Source: SZUA-38 sp965212525 (GTDB lineage: Bacteria; Pseudomonadota; Gammaproteobacteria; Xanthomonadales; SZUA-38). From it: 64,000 nt of DNA. Within the stretch, counting starts at the first letter, position 1. Every line of letters begins with the position of its first letter. The stretch lies in assembly GCA_965212525.1 (NCBI GenBank), contig CBDBVC010000029.1, positions 1 through 64,000 on the forward strand, given 5' to 3'. Shown here one piece after another: positions 26,575 through 35,070 of the stretch. The notes under the pieces were generated by a model. That model was not told where the DNA came from, made no database searches, and saw only the letters and a program-made list of their open reading frames with translations. The translations under genes were made by a program, and so were the position numbers.

Positions 26575-27097
26575 ATGGAAACCATGAACTCCACTGATGA
26601 TAACAGTGTCATTTTGCTCATGACCAGAGCCTGGTCACTGGTTGGATTCAGCCTGATACTGTTGTACGGCCTTTACCGGATGGGTGCCAGTCAGTCTGTC
26701 TGCATTGCAATACCCGATCGAATGGCAACACTGGCTTGTTCTGGCAACCGGCCTGCCCTTCATGATCTACACCGAAGGAATTCGTGGATTTCAGCAGCAA
26801 TTCAGCCCCCGTTTCGTGCAGCGAACACTGTCGCTGTCGAACCGGTCACCGCTGAGCTGGCAACTACTGGCACCGTTCTATGCCATGTGCTTTTTCGCTG
26901 CACCACGGCGCCGGGTTGTCAGCAGCTGGATTCTGACCATCATGATCGTCGCGCTGGTGATCATGTTCCACCAGATCAGCCAGCCCATGCGCGGCATACT
27001 GGATGCCTGCGTGGTGGTTGGTCTGACCTGGGGTCTGGTCGTGACCTGGATCGAATACTACCGCCAGCTTGGCGAGAAGGAGAAAACCAAACAATGA
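26575..27097 (+). pseudogene. Membrane protein gene disrupted by an apparent +1 frameshift
   Basis: Frame A starts at ATG 26575 (or ATG 26620) and gives the first helix, TRAWSLVGFSLILLYGLYRM. It then drifts into arginine/histidine-rich reading. Frame B, open from just before GTG 26684, carries the rest: LVLATGLPFMIYTEGIRGF, FSPRFVQRTLSL, LLAPFYAMCFF and two further helices, ending with TGA overlapping the next ATG. Removing one G from the run at 26682-26684 joins them into about 173 aa. The EG-RGF-FSPR segment resembles an uncharacterised family of four-helix membrane proteins in gammaproteobacteria (recognised from memory). Frame B alone from GTG could also be translated (137 aa). Confidence 0.6.
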
Positions 27098-29004
27098 GAC
27101 TGTTACTATCGATCCTGGTATTGCTGCTGGCAGCATGCCAGGGCGACCAGGATGTGTCGGAATCCCAGACCAGCACAGTGGTCACGGCGCAACAACTATC
27201 CGATACCGATCAACCTGAATCCACTGGTGTCAGCGATGAACATTCATTCAGCACGCCCGATGATGTCGTCACTGAGCATCTGAGCCTGTCACTCAACGTC
27301 GATTTCGAAAAACGAGAATTGCAGGGCACCGCAGAGCTGACTCTGAAACAGATCAATCCAACCAATACACTGGTTCTCGATACACGTGATCTGATCATCG
27401 AATCGGTCACATCGGCCGGTCACACGCTGGACTGGTCACTCGGTGATGCTGACGAAAACCTCGGCCAGCCGCTCAGGGTCAGCATTGATGAAGACACCTC
27501 CGTTGTCAGCATTACTTACCGTTCTCAGCCTCAGGCGAGTGGGCTGCAATGGCTGACAGCGCAACAGACTGCGGGCAGGAACCACCCCTTCCTGTTTACC
27601 CAGTCTCAGGCAATCCATGCACGCAGCTGGATACCGCTGCAGGATACACCGGCTGTCCGTTTCACCTATGATGCCACCATCACTGTTCCAGCTGGTCTGC
27701 GGGCAGTCATGAGTGCTCACAACGACCCCAATGCCGTTGATCTCGAGCAATACAGTTTTTCGATGCCACAGGCGATCCCATCCTATCTGATGGCACTGGC
27801 GGTGGGCGAGCTGGATTTTCTGCCGATCTCAGAAAGGGCCGGCGTCTATGCCGAACCTTCCGTTGTCGTCGCAGCCCGTGATGAATTCATCGATACCGAA
27901 GCCATGATGGTGAGCTCGGAGAAACTGTTCGGAGAATATCGCTGGGGCCGCTACGACCTGCTGATCCTGCCACCAAGCTTCCCGTTTGGCGGCATGGAAA
28001 ATCCACGATTGTCATTCATCACACCCACCGTCATCGCCGGAGACAAATCCCTGGTCGCACTGATTGCACACGAACTGGCGCATTCGTGGTCCGGCAATCT
28101 GGTCACCAATGCCACCTGGAATGACCTGTGGCTCAATGAAGGCTTCACCGTCTATCTGGAATCCCGAATCATGGCTGAGGTGTTTGGCGAGGAGCGGCGC
28201 AAAATGGAAGATGTGCTGGGTTATCAGAGTCTGCTGTCCGAATTGCCTGATCTCGACCCGGCAGATGCTCATCTGCTGCTCGATCTTGATGGCCGCGACC
28301 CCGATGACGCCTTTTCCAACGTACCCTACGAGAAGGGACGATTGTTCCTGGTGTTTCTGGAACATGCGGTCGGACGAGAGGCATTTGATGTCTACCTGAA
28401 GGATTATTTCGACCGATTTGCCTTCAGGAGCCTGACCACCGCCCAGTTTCTTGATGACCTGAATGAACATCTGCTCAAACCTCATCACGACAAGGTCAGT
28501 GCTGATCAGATCAACGCCTGGATCAATCAGCCCGGATTGCCCGATACGCTGATTGTTCCTGAATCAGATGTATTTACCACTATCGACAGCAAGCGAACAG
28601 GCTGGCTTGCAGGCACCATCAGCGAAGCCGATCTGGGCACTTCTGACTGGACGGTGCACGAATGGCTGTATTTTCTCAATAACCTGCCCGAGGACATGGA
28701 CAGCAGTCGCATGATCAAGCTTGATGAGGCATTCAGACTCACATCACATGGCAATAACGAGATTGTCCACAGCTGGCTGCTGCTGGCAATAGCACACCGC
28801 TATGAACCGGCGATGCAACGCATGCAGGACTACATGAAAAGCATCGGACGACGCAAACTGATTGTACCGCTGTATGAGAACCTGATGCTGACTGACTGGG
28901 GCAAACCCATCGCCATTGCCACCTTCGAGGAGGCCAGATCCGGGTATCATCCACTGGCAGTCGGTACCATCGCCTGCATTGTCGACGAGCAGTGCGAGAA
29001 CTGA
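27094..29004 (+). CDS. M1-family zinc aminopeptidase lipoprotein (leukotriene A4 hydrolase-like)
   Basis: 636-aa exported metallopeptidase. The signal peptide ends in the lipobox LLAAC (C17). The catalytic part has the substrate-binding motif GGMENP and the zinc site HELAHSWSGN (H326, E327, H330) with E349 in NEGF. The C-terminal helical region matches the leukotriene-A4-hydrolase/aminopeptidase B group. It probably removes N-terminal residues from peptides at the envelope. I chose ATG 27094, which overlaps the previous stop (ATGA) and has AGGAG upstream. The longer open frame from 26575 would join an out-of-frame piece of the preceding gene and hide the signal peptide. Confidence 0.93.
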   Translation: MRLLLSILVLLLAACQGDQDVSESQTSTVVTAQQLSDTDQPESTGVSDEHSFSTPDDVVTEHLSLSLNVDFEKRELQGTAELTLKQINPTNTLVLDTRDLIIESVTSAGHTLDWSLGDADENLGQPLRVSIDEDTSVVSITYRSQPQASGLQWLTAQQTAGRNHPFLFTQSQAIHARSWIPLQDTPAVRFTYDATITVPAGLRAVMSAHNDPNAVDLEQYSFSMPQAIPSYLMALAVGELDFLPISERAGVYAEPSVVVAARDEFIDTEAMMVSSEKLFGEYRWGRYDLLILPPSFPFGGMENPRLSFITPTVIAGDKSLVALIAHELAHSWSGNLVTNATWNDLWLNEGFTVYLESRIMAEVFGEERRKMEDVLGYQSLLSELPDLDPADAHLLLDLDGRDPDDAFSNVPYEKGRLFLVFLEHAVGREAFDVYLKDYFDRFAFRSLTTAQFLDDLNEHLLKPHHDKVSADQINAWINQPGLPDTLIVPESDVFTTIDSKRTGWLAGTISEADLGTSDWTVHEWLYFLNNLPEDMDSSRMIKLDEAFRLTSHGNNEIVHSWLLLAIAHRYEPAMQRMQDYMKSIGRRKLIVPLYENLMLTDWGKPIAIATFEEARSGYHPLAVGTIACIVDEQCEN

Positions 29005-29020
29005 CCCCAGGATAGCACTG

Positions 29021-30172
29021 ATGAAGCGGAACATCGCCGTTGTCACCACATCCAGGGCTGACTACAGTCATCTGTACTGGGTACTCAAGGCCATTGATGC
29101 GCATTCAGCGCTGAATCTCCAGCTCATCGCCTATGGCCCGCATCTGTCACCCGAATACGGGCTCACCGTATCGGAGATACAAAGCGACGGATTCGAGATC
29201 CGGGAGAGGATCGAATGCCTGCTCAGTTCGGATACCGATGTGGGGATGGCAAAGACCATCGGCCTGGCGACTTTGTCGCTGGCAGACTCGCTCGATCGGC
29301 TGCGCCCCGACATACTGCTTGTGATTGCTGACCGATACGAGATGATGGCTGCTGCCAGCGTCGCCGTTGCCCTGAGGATTCCCATTGCCCATATCGAAGG
29401 CGGCGAAATCTCGGCGGGTGCGATAGACGATGCCATACGCAATGCACTGACCAAGCTGTCACACCTGCATTTCGTGCCGCACACGCAGGCGGCAGAACGC
29501 GTCAGCACGATGGGCGAGCATTCATGGCGTATCACGGTATCGGGTGCGCCCTCACTGGATCAGCTGCAACACTGGCAGCCGCCGACACGCGATGAGCTAC
29601 TCGGCAGACTCGAGATTGCTTCAGCAGATCCACTGCTCGTCATCGCCCACCACCCGGTCACGATGAGGGCGGACACAACGGAAGGCATCGAGGCGCTGTT
29701 TCAGTCTCTTGAGAAAACAGGCGGCACACAAGTGTTCTGTTTTCCCAACGCAGATACCGGTTCACACAGAATCATGGCCCGGGCCAAACAATACTGCCAG
29801 CAGCAAGAGCTGGCGAAACTGTTCGTCAATCTGCCACTGAGTGATTATTTCGGGCTGCTCAGTCACGCAGATGCCATCATCGGTAATTCCTCCTCAGCCA
29901 TCATGGAATCCGCATCCTTCAGATTGCCTGCCGTGAACATTGGCGAGCGACAGCACGGTCGACTGTGTGCCGATAACATCATCTCTGTCGACATGAATCA
30001 CGACCAGATCAACTCGGCGATCGAGACCGCCCTGTCGACCAGTTTCCGTGAAGGCCTCGCCGAGCTGGTGAATCCGTATGGCCAGGGAAATGCCGGTGAA
30101 CTGATCGCCGAAGGCCTGGCCAGTTGCCCGCTGGGTGAATCGCTGCTGTTCAAGCATTCACTTGAGTCGTGA
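29021..30172 (+). CDS. NeuC/WecB-type UDP-N-acetylglucosamine 2-epimerase (probably hydrolysing)
   Basis: 383-aa enzyme of the UDP-GlcNAc 2-epimerase superfamily. Signatures are TTSRADYSHLYWVLKAI at the N-terminus, ADRYEMMAAASVA, PIAHIEGGEISAG-IDDAIR, IAHHPVT and GNSSSAIMESA. The SRADY start and IDDAIRNALTKLSH region are those of NeuC-type hydrolysing epimerases, used in sialic and legionaminic acid synthesis. The start at ATG 29021 (MKRNIAVV) replaces a longer open frame that overlaps the M1 gene. It overlaps the next aminotransferase gene by 4 bp. No NeuB, NeuA or polysaccharide genes lie in the window. Confidence 0.87.
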   Translation: MKRNIAVVTTSRADYSHLYWVLKAIDAHSALNLQLIAYGPHLSPEYGLTVSEIQSDGFEIRERIECLLSSDTDVGMAKTIGLATLSLADSLDRLRPDILLVIADRYEMMAAASVAVALRIPIAHIEGGEISAGAIDDAIRNALTKLSHLHFVPHTQAAERVSTMGEHSWRITVSGAPSLDQLQHWQPPTRDELLGRLEIASADPLLVIAHHPVTMRADTTEGIEALFQSLEKTGGTQVFCFPNADTGSHRIMARAKQYCQQQELAKLFVNLPLSDYFGLLSHADAIIGNSSSAIMESASFRLPAVNIGERQHGRLCADNIISVDMNHDQINSAIETALSTSFREGLAELVNPYGQGNAGELIAEGLASCPLGESLLFKHSLES

Positions 30173-31317
30173 ACATACCGCTTGCAAAACCCGATATCGG
30201 GCAGGAAGAGATCAGTGCCGTCATCAAGGTACTGGAATCGGGCATCCTCAGTCGTGGTCGTTTCATTGAACAGCTTGAACAGCGCTTCGCGACCTACACA
30301 GGCAGTACCCATGCAGTTGCCATGAGTTCGGGCACTGCCACCCTGCATTGCACACTGCAGGCGCTGGGGATTGGACCTGGAGACGAGGTCATCACAACAC
30401 CCTACTCTGTACCGGCTACCGTCAATTCAATCATTGCAGCGGGTGCAACGCCGGTCATGGTGGACATCGATGAGCAGACTCGAGCTGTCACCGCAGAGAC
30501 GATCGCGGCGGCACGCAGCCCGAAAACCCGAGCCGTCATGGCTGTCTATCCCTTTGGCATGCCGATCGGGATAGAAAACATCCTCAACTGCTGTATCGAG
30601 AACAGACTGCATCTGATCGAGGACAGTTGTGAAGCACTGGGTACGCGAATCGATGGTCGTCATGCCGGTACCTTCGGCGTCGCCGGCTGTTTCGGACTGT
30701 ATCCCAACAAGCAGATCACGGCGGCTGAAGGCGGCATCTGCATCACGGATGACGAATCACTGGCCGGGAAACTCAGACTGTTGCGAAATCACGGCAGGAC
30801 GATGGATGGCAGCTGGCTTGACCAGCGGCTGATCGGTCATAATTTCAGGCTCAGTGAACTGCACGCTGCTGTCGGACTCGCTCAGTTGAAGCGACTGCCA
30901 GAGATCATTGAAAAGCGACTGCAGGTTGCACGGCATTATTGCCGGCTGCTCAAGAACGAAGCACGCCTCCATGTCCCCTGTCATGATGCCATCATGCAGG
31001 AAAACTGCCAGACAAGTCTGTTCTGCTTCAACGTCGAGCTGCATGACCTGCCAGGCCTTCCGGAGTCGATCATGCTGATCAGGGACAGGATTCTTGACGC
31101 CATGAGCCAGCAGGGAATCCAGTGCAGCCGGTACTTTGCACCACTGCACCTGCAACCGGCACTGACGCGTCATGCTGGTTTCAATCCAGGAGACTATCCT
31201 GTGTGTGAACGGATCTGTGCCGCCACCATTACCCTGCCCTTTTTCACCTCTCTCAGCACAGATCAGCAAGCGACAGTCGTCGATACACTCAGCTCTGCTC
31301 TGGACGAGCTGATCTGA
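30169..31317 (+). CDS. DegT/DnrJ/EryC1-family PLP sugar aminotransferase
   Basis: 382-aa PLP enzyme that probably aminates a nucleotide keto-sugar. The Schiff-base lysine lies in FGLYPNKQITAAEGG. MSSGTATLHCTLQALGIGPGDEVI, TPYSVPATVNSI and EDSCEALG mark the fold. The start is GTG 30169, overlapping the epimerase stop as GTGA. Coupled to a NeuC-type epimerase, it suggests an amino-sugar used in glycan decoration, but partner dehydratase and synthase genes are not here, so the product cannot be named. Confidence 0.88.
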   Translation: MNIPLAKPDIGQEEISAVIKVLESGILSRGRFIEQLEQRFATYTGSTHAVAMSSGTATLHCTLQALGIGPGDEVITTPYSVPATVNSIIAAGATPVMVDIDEQTRAVTAETIAAARSPKTRAVMAVYPFGMPIGIENILNCCIENRLHLIEDSCEALGTRIDGRHAGTFGVAGCFGLYPNKQITAAEGGICITDDESLAGKLRLLRNHGRTMDGSWLDQRLIGHNFRLSELHAAVGLAQLKRLPEIIEKRLQVARHYCRLLKNEARLHVPCHDAIMQENCQTSLFCFNVELHDLPGLPESIMLIRDRILDAMSQQGIQCSRYFAPLHLQPALTRHAGFNPGDYPVCERICAATITLPFFTSLSTDQQATVVDTLSSALDELI

Positions 31318-31370
31318 TCAGTGCCGATGGACACGGTATCATTCTAAGAAAATTTTCGTACAATAGACCA

Positions 31371-32492
31371 ATGAAACTGATTCTGACCCCATTGCTGTGC
31401 CTGATTACGTCGTTGCTGATGACAGCGAATGCGGTTGAATATGCACCCATCGAATTCAGTCTTGAGCGGGGCGGCCTTGTTCGAGTCACTGGTGACTGGC
31501 CAGACAGTTGTGTCCCGACGACAGAGTCGGCTCGTGCTGAACTGATCTCTGGCGTGATCACCATCACCAATGCCTCCAGGGCAGATGATTGTGATGACAC
31601 CATCAGCGGCTTTTCAGTGGCCCTGGCAGTCAGCGGCATGACGACACCTGCACTGAAATCGCAGGCAACAGATGAGACAATGACCGTCCAGTTTCTGCAA
31701 CAGGGTGACAATCAATCGTTTGCCAAACTGATCGCATTTGATGCTCTTATGCCCACAGAACGCAAATCGGCACGAGCACAGGTGTTGCCGGAAAGTGGGA
31801 TCTGGTGGCCTCAGCGCGGCGGCGAATATGACACCTCAGGACCCGGCATCGGGTTTTCGATCGAACGACAGCATGACCAGCTTGTGACCATCATAAACTG
31901 GTATGACAATGACGGATCTCCCCTCTGGTTACTTGCCACCGGCCAGGTTGAACAGGGTATTTTCCGTGCTGAACTGAGTTCGCTGGAAGGTGGCCCCGGC
32001 CTGTTCGAGGATTACACCGAAGCCACACCCGTATTTGACAGGACTCGGCTTAGCATCGTATTTCACGGCCCGGCCACGGCAACCGCCTGGATCTCGCAAC
32101 CGCTGACAGACAAACCCGGCAGTGAAATTCTGCTCAAACCATTGTCACTGGTCAGGTTCGCATTCGGTTATGACAGCATGAACCGATTCACCCAGGGACG
32201 CTGGTTACTGGTGGTTCAGGATGAGGAGCGGAAGGTTGAGTCCACGGTGCTTGACTTCAGGCAGAGTGGTGCTGAACGAAACACCATCACACTCAGAGAC
32301 AGGAATCTGGGCTACTCGATGGACTGCACCATCAACCGGCAGCGCAGCACGACACCAGCCAGCCTGTGCGTGCTGAACGAATCCTTTCACGTCCCACTGG
32401 CCACATTCACCGAAGTTGGACTGGACAGAATGGTGGGCATCGATGAATCAGGACAGCAGGCACAATTGATCAGGCTTGATACCGGCTGGTAG
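31371..32492 (+). CDS. Secreted protein of unknown function with a GxWW-type beta domain
   Basis: 373 aa. A signal peptide (MKLILTPLLCLITSLLMTANA) is followed by an N-terminal region with a probable disulfide pair, then, from about residue 143, a domain with the pattern SGIWWPQRGG-GPGIGFSIE and WYDNDGSPLWLLATG. That pattern recurs in many secreted gammaproteobacterial proteins of unknown role. It resembles no enzyme I recognise. A TACAAT box ends only 6 bp before the ATG and there is no Shine-Dalgarno, so the mRNA may be leaderless. It is separated from the sugar genes by 53 bp. Confidence 0.7.
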   Translation: MKLILTPLLCLITSLLMTANAVEYAPIEFSLERGGLVRVTGDWPDSCVPTTESARAELISGVITITNASRADDCDDTISGFSVALAVSGMTTPALKSQATDETMTVQFLQQGDNQSFAKLIAFDALMPTERKSARAQVLPESGIWWPQRGGEYDTSGPGIGFSIERQHDQLVTIINWYDNDGSPLWLLATGQVEQGIFRAELSSLEGGPGLFEDYTEATPVFDRTRLSIVFHGPATATAWISQPLTDKPGSEILLKPLSLVRFAFGYDSMNRFTQGRWLLVVQDEERKVESTVLDFRQSGAERNTITLRDRNLGYSMDCTINRQRSTTPASLCVLNESFHVPLATFTEVGLDRMVGIDESGQQAQLIRLDTGW

Positions 32493-32516
32493 ACGTTGCT
32501 GATCACAGCAGCATAT

Positions 32517-32774
32517 TCAGACCTGCTCAAGCAATTTGTCCAGCTCACCAGAGTGATGGCTGGCAGACAGGTCATCGAAGCCTCCCACATGATGTTCACC
32601 GATAAAGATCTGCGGAACGGTACGCCTGTTTGAGCGTTGCATCATCTCCAGACGTTTGTCAGGGTCCACATCGACCAGAATCTCGGTGTATTCCAGACCA
32701 CGATCAGCCAGCAGCCTTCGTGCTGAAACACAGAAAGGGCAACTTCGCGTTGCGTACATCAGAATGGTTGGCAT
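32517..32774 (-). CDS. grxC: Glutaredoxin (GrxC type)
   Basis: 85-aa dithiol glutaredoxin with active site C12-P-F-C15, glutathione-binding TVPQIFIG and GGFDDL. It reduces protein disulfides and glutathionylated proteins in the cytosol. The start at ATG 32774 (MPTILMYA) fits homologues; upstream codons belong to the intergenic region and dsrC. It is the last gene of the tusDCB-dsrC cluster, 46 bp after dsrC, so a role in keeping the relay cysteines reduced is possible (inference). Confidence 0.92.
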   Translation of the reverse strand: MPTILMYATRSCPFCVSARRLLADRGLEYTEILVDVDPDKRLEMMQRSNRRTVPQIFIGEHHVGGFDDLSASHHSGELDKLLEQV

Positions 32775-32820
32775 GTGTTTCTCTCGATCTGAACCTGCTA
32801 TTGATCTGGGGGCACGGGGT

Positions 32821-33141
32821 TCAAATGCAACTGACCGGTTTTGGCAAGCCTGCATATCGGCAGGCCTGTTTGGCTGGCCCCAGAGGAAAAAGCTGGTACA
32901 TCACACGTGAGGTGGAAAATTCTTCACCCAGCTCCACGGCAAGCGCCTTCAGCAGCATCCGCATTCCGGGGGCAGTCTGATACTGCCTGAAGAATACTCT
33001 GAGATAATCGATCACCTGCCAGTGTCGCTCAGTGAGCTCTAGCCCGTCATCGGCAGCAAAAACTTCGGCTACCGTTCTGTCCCAACTCTCGAAATCGAGC
33101 AGGTATCCATTGGCATCTGTCGCGATGGCGTCAGTCATCAT
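32821..33141 (-). CDS. DsrC/TusE-family sulfur carrier with both C-terminal cysteines
   Basis: 106-aa DsrC/TusE protein. The C-terminal arm is GPAKQACRYAGLPKPVSCI. It therefore has the penultimate cysteine shared by the whole family and a second one 11 residues earlier. E. coli TusE has threonine at the second position, and true DsrC proteins have both cysteines. The persulfidated last cysteine passes sulfur from TusBCD to MnmA for 2-thiouridine in tRNA; two-cysteine forms can also make the intramolecular disulfide or trisulfide of dissimilatory sulfur metabolism. No dsrAB or sox genes are here, so tRNA thiolation is the default role. AGGG precedes the ATG. Confidence 0.88.
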   Translation of the reverse strand: MMTDAIATDANGYLLDFESWDRTVAEVFAADDGLELTERHWQVIDYLRVFFRQYQTAPGMRMLLKALAVELGEEFSTSRVMYQLFPLGPAKQACRYAGLPKPVSCI

Positions 33142-33216
33142 TCAATCCCTTCCAGCGCGGAGTATCGATACCCCGGTACTGCGTCATGTCGTTCCTGTTC
33201 ACGCTTTCTGCACCGT

Positions 33217-33546
33217 TCAGGGCCATGAAACACATCGCCGGTATTCTGCCATCAGCTGGTTCAATTCCCGAAACTCGATCAGGCTGATTTCTCCCATTTC
33301 CTGATTCTGCAACGAATCCGTCATTTGCTGTTCACTGTAACGGCTCTCAGCAGCTGGAATGGCCAGCGAATGGATCAACGCCGATTCAGGCAGCGACGGT
33401 ACGGCAGCCAGGGCCTGACGAACACTGGAAGCTGTGGCCGTGATCAGTACGATGCAATCACCGCTGCTGCCTGCCTGCAGCAGTGATGACAGTAATGACT
33501 GCTGATCAGCAAGCTCATCGATGAAGATCAGGTGCAGCGTATTCAT
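33217..33546 (-). CDS. tusB: TusB/DsrH-family sulfur relay protein
   Basis: 109-aa subunit of the TusBCD (DsrEFH) heterohexamer. It begins MNTLHLIFID and ends with the family-type RRCVSWP tail. Sequence conservation in this subunit is low; placement between tusC and dsrC supports the call. ATG 33546 overlaps the tusC stop by one base (TGATG). It would transfer sulfur within the complex towards DsrC. Confidence 0.83.
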   Translation of the reverse strand: MNTLHLIFIDELADQQSLLSSLLQAGSSGDCIVLITATASSVRQALAAVPSLPESALIHSLAIPAAESRYSEQQMTDSLQNQEMGEISLIEFRELNQLMAEYRRCVSWP

Positions 33547-33893
33547 CAGCGCACCCACCGATATGATTGCAGCATGGATTCCAGCTCGTCTGGCGAAATC
33601 ACTGTCACAGGGAACAGAGCAAACCCGGCAAGGTTCGGGCTGACAGACTGATCAATGAGTGCCATGGCACGACCAAGACCATACAACGGCAACAGGCCCA
33701 GCTTGGACTCAGCCAGCCTGGCAATATCGTTGTCAGTGCTCTTGCGGCTGAGCCAGTCGATTCCCCGACCGATGAACAGTACATCCACGGGCAAATCGAG
33801 AACCAGAGGAACAACGACGCGCTCTATGGCCTCGGTCACAGCCACCTCAGTGGCCGGAGCAGCAGAGATCTTGTACAGCAGGCGGTCAGTCAT
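33546..33893 (-). CDS. tusC: TusC/DsrF-family sulfur relay protein
   Basis: 115-aa DsrE-fold protein. It has the pattern expected of TusC: an early hydrophobic strand (VDVLFIGRGIDWL around residues 36-48) and LLPLYGLGRAMALIDQ. It follows tusD by 10 bp and is translationally coupled to tusB. It is a structural subunit of the sulfur-transfer hexamer; no catalytic cysteine is apparent, as in E. coli TusC. Confidence 0.83.
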   Translation of the reverse strand: MTDRLLYKISAAPATEVAVTEAIERVVVPLVLDLPVDVLFIGRGIDWLSRKSTDNDIARLAESKLGLLPLYGLGRAMALIDQSVSPNLAGFALFPVTVISPDELESMLQSYRWVR

Positions 33894-33903
33894 GACAGAA
33901 CTC

Positions 33904-34266
33904 TCACAACACCAGATGCCTGTCAGAATCCAGAACCGTGTTCATCCACATCACCATCGACGACACCTCCGCTGAAGACAGAACAGCAGACTGATCTTTC
34001 TCATGCAGCCCGCGCCGTTCAAGTGCAGTCTGACAGATACTCAGACTCAGACCCCCGCTTGTCAGCAGTCGTTCCCAGCTCCGCAACAGTTCGCTGTCAT
34101 GCTGGTACAGCAGTTCAACGGCATCCGAATAAAAAAAGACGCTGACATGTGTGCTTCCCGATTCGAGCAATGCTGTAACCAGACCCACACCCGTGTGATG
34201 TCTTGCTTTGTTATCAGGGTGTGCACCGATTTCAATCGACACCTGTTGCGATCCAGTATCGTTCAC
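33904..34266 (-). CDS. tusD: TusD/DsrE-family sulfurtransferase subunit
   Basis: 120-aa protein that accepts persulfide sulfur in the TusBCD complex. The probable active cysteine lies in LSICQTALERRGL (C79), aligned with C78 of E. coli TusD. VSVFFYSDAVELLY matches the DsrE strand-helix. The start is GTG 34266 with GGAG about 10 bases upstream. The N-terminus is more divergent than in E. coli. First gene of the tusD-tusC-tusB-dsrC-grxC unit. Confidence 0.82.
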   Translation of the reverse strand: MNDTGSQQVSIEIGAHPDNKARHHTGVGLVTALLESGSTHVSVFFYSDAVELLYQHDSELLRSWERLLTSGGLSLSICQTALERRGLHEKDQSAVLSSAEVSSMVMWMNTVLDSDRHLVL

Positions 34267-34368
34267 TGATCATCGCTCCAGGCAAATTTGAGACACTGAC
34301 TGAAAGACATTGTTGGCACTTCTCGGCTGACAAACGTAAACTATACCGCTGATCAATCCCGTGATGCC

Positions 34369-35049
34369 ATGCAAATGAAAGATTTCATATCGAACATCTT
34401 CGGCAAGTCACCTGTTGCACCACTGCAGGACCACATCCAGATCTGCCATGATTGCGCCAAGTGCCTGATCGACCTGTTCGAGGCAGTCGTTGCAGAAGAC
34501 GACACGCGCGTTCATGAAATCAGGGAAATGATCGTCAATATGGAAGATCAGGCGGATGAGTTGAAAAGCAGCATCAGAACAAGCCTGACACGCAGCCTGT
34601 TCATGCCGGTCGCACGTCAGGATCTGCTGGAATTGATACTTGTTCAGGACAAGATTGCCAATCGGGCAAGAGACATCTCGGGTCTGGTGGTTGGCAGGCG
34701 CATGAAGATACCGGCTCCATTGAATGCGCTATTCATCGAGTATGTCAGAAAATCGGTCAAGGCTGTCAAACAGGCCAAGAAGAGCATCAACGAACTGGAC
34801 GAACTGTACGAGACCAGCTTCAGGGGTGCGGAAGTCGAACTGGTCAGCGACATGATTCACAAGATAGATACCATCGAGACAGAATCGGATGCGTTGCAGC
34901 AACAGCTTCGTAACGAACTTTACCAGATCGAGCAGGACTATCCGCCCATCGACATCATGTTCCTGTATCAGGTGATCGGTTTGATTGGCGAGGTGGGTGA
35001 CATGGCCGAACGCACGGGTCGGCGTCTCGAACTGATGGTCTCAAACTGA
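34369..35049 (+). CDS. DUF47/PhoU-like accessory protein of PiT transporter
   Basis: 226-aa helical protein of the TIGR00153/DUF47 family, a distant PhoU relative. It has the repeated acidic helices (EIREMIVNMEDQADELKSS, then MIHKIDTIETESDALQ) and the final IGEVGDMAERTGRRLELMV. It is always found next to PiT transporters and thought to modulate them. The pit gene follows 21 bp downstream. No PHO box was identified. Confidence 0.9.
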   Translation: MQMKDFISNIFGKSPVAPLQDHIQICHDCAKCLIDLFEAVVAEDDTRVHEIREMIVNMEDQADELKSSIRTSLTRSLFMPVARQDLLELILVQDKIANRARDISGLVVGRRMKIPAPLNALFIEYVRKSVKAVKQAKKSINELDELYETSFRGAEVELVSDMIHKIDTIETESDALQQQLRNELYQIEQDYPPIDIMFLYQVIGLIGEVGDMAERTGRRLELMVSN

Positions 35050-35070
35050 ATTTGATCACACGGGGAAATC

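Noticed and set aside
26575..29004. 809-codon ORF as a single M1 peptidase
   Set aside because: The first 170 codons are a membrane-protein start plus out-of-frame sequence. The peptidase has its own ATG, ribosome site and lipoprotein signal at 27094.
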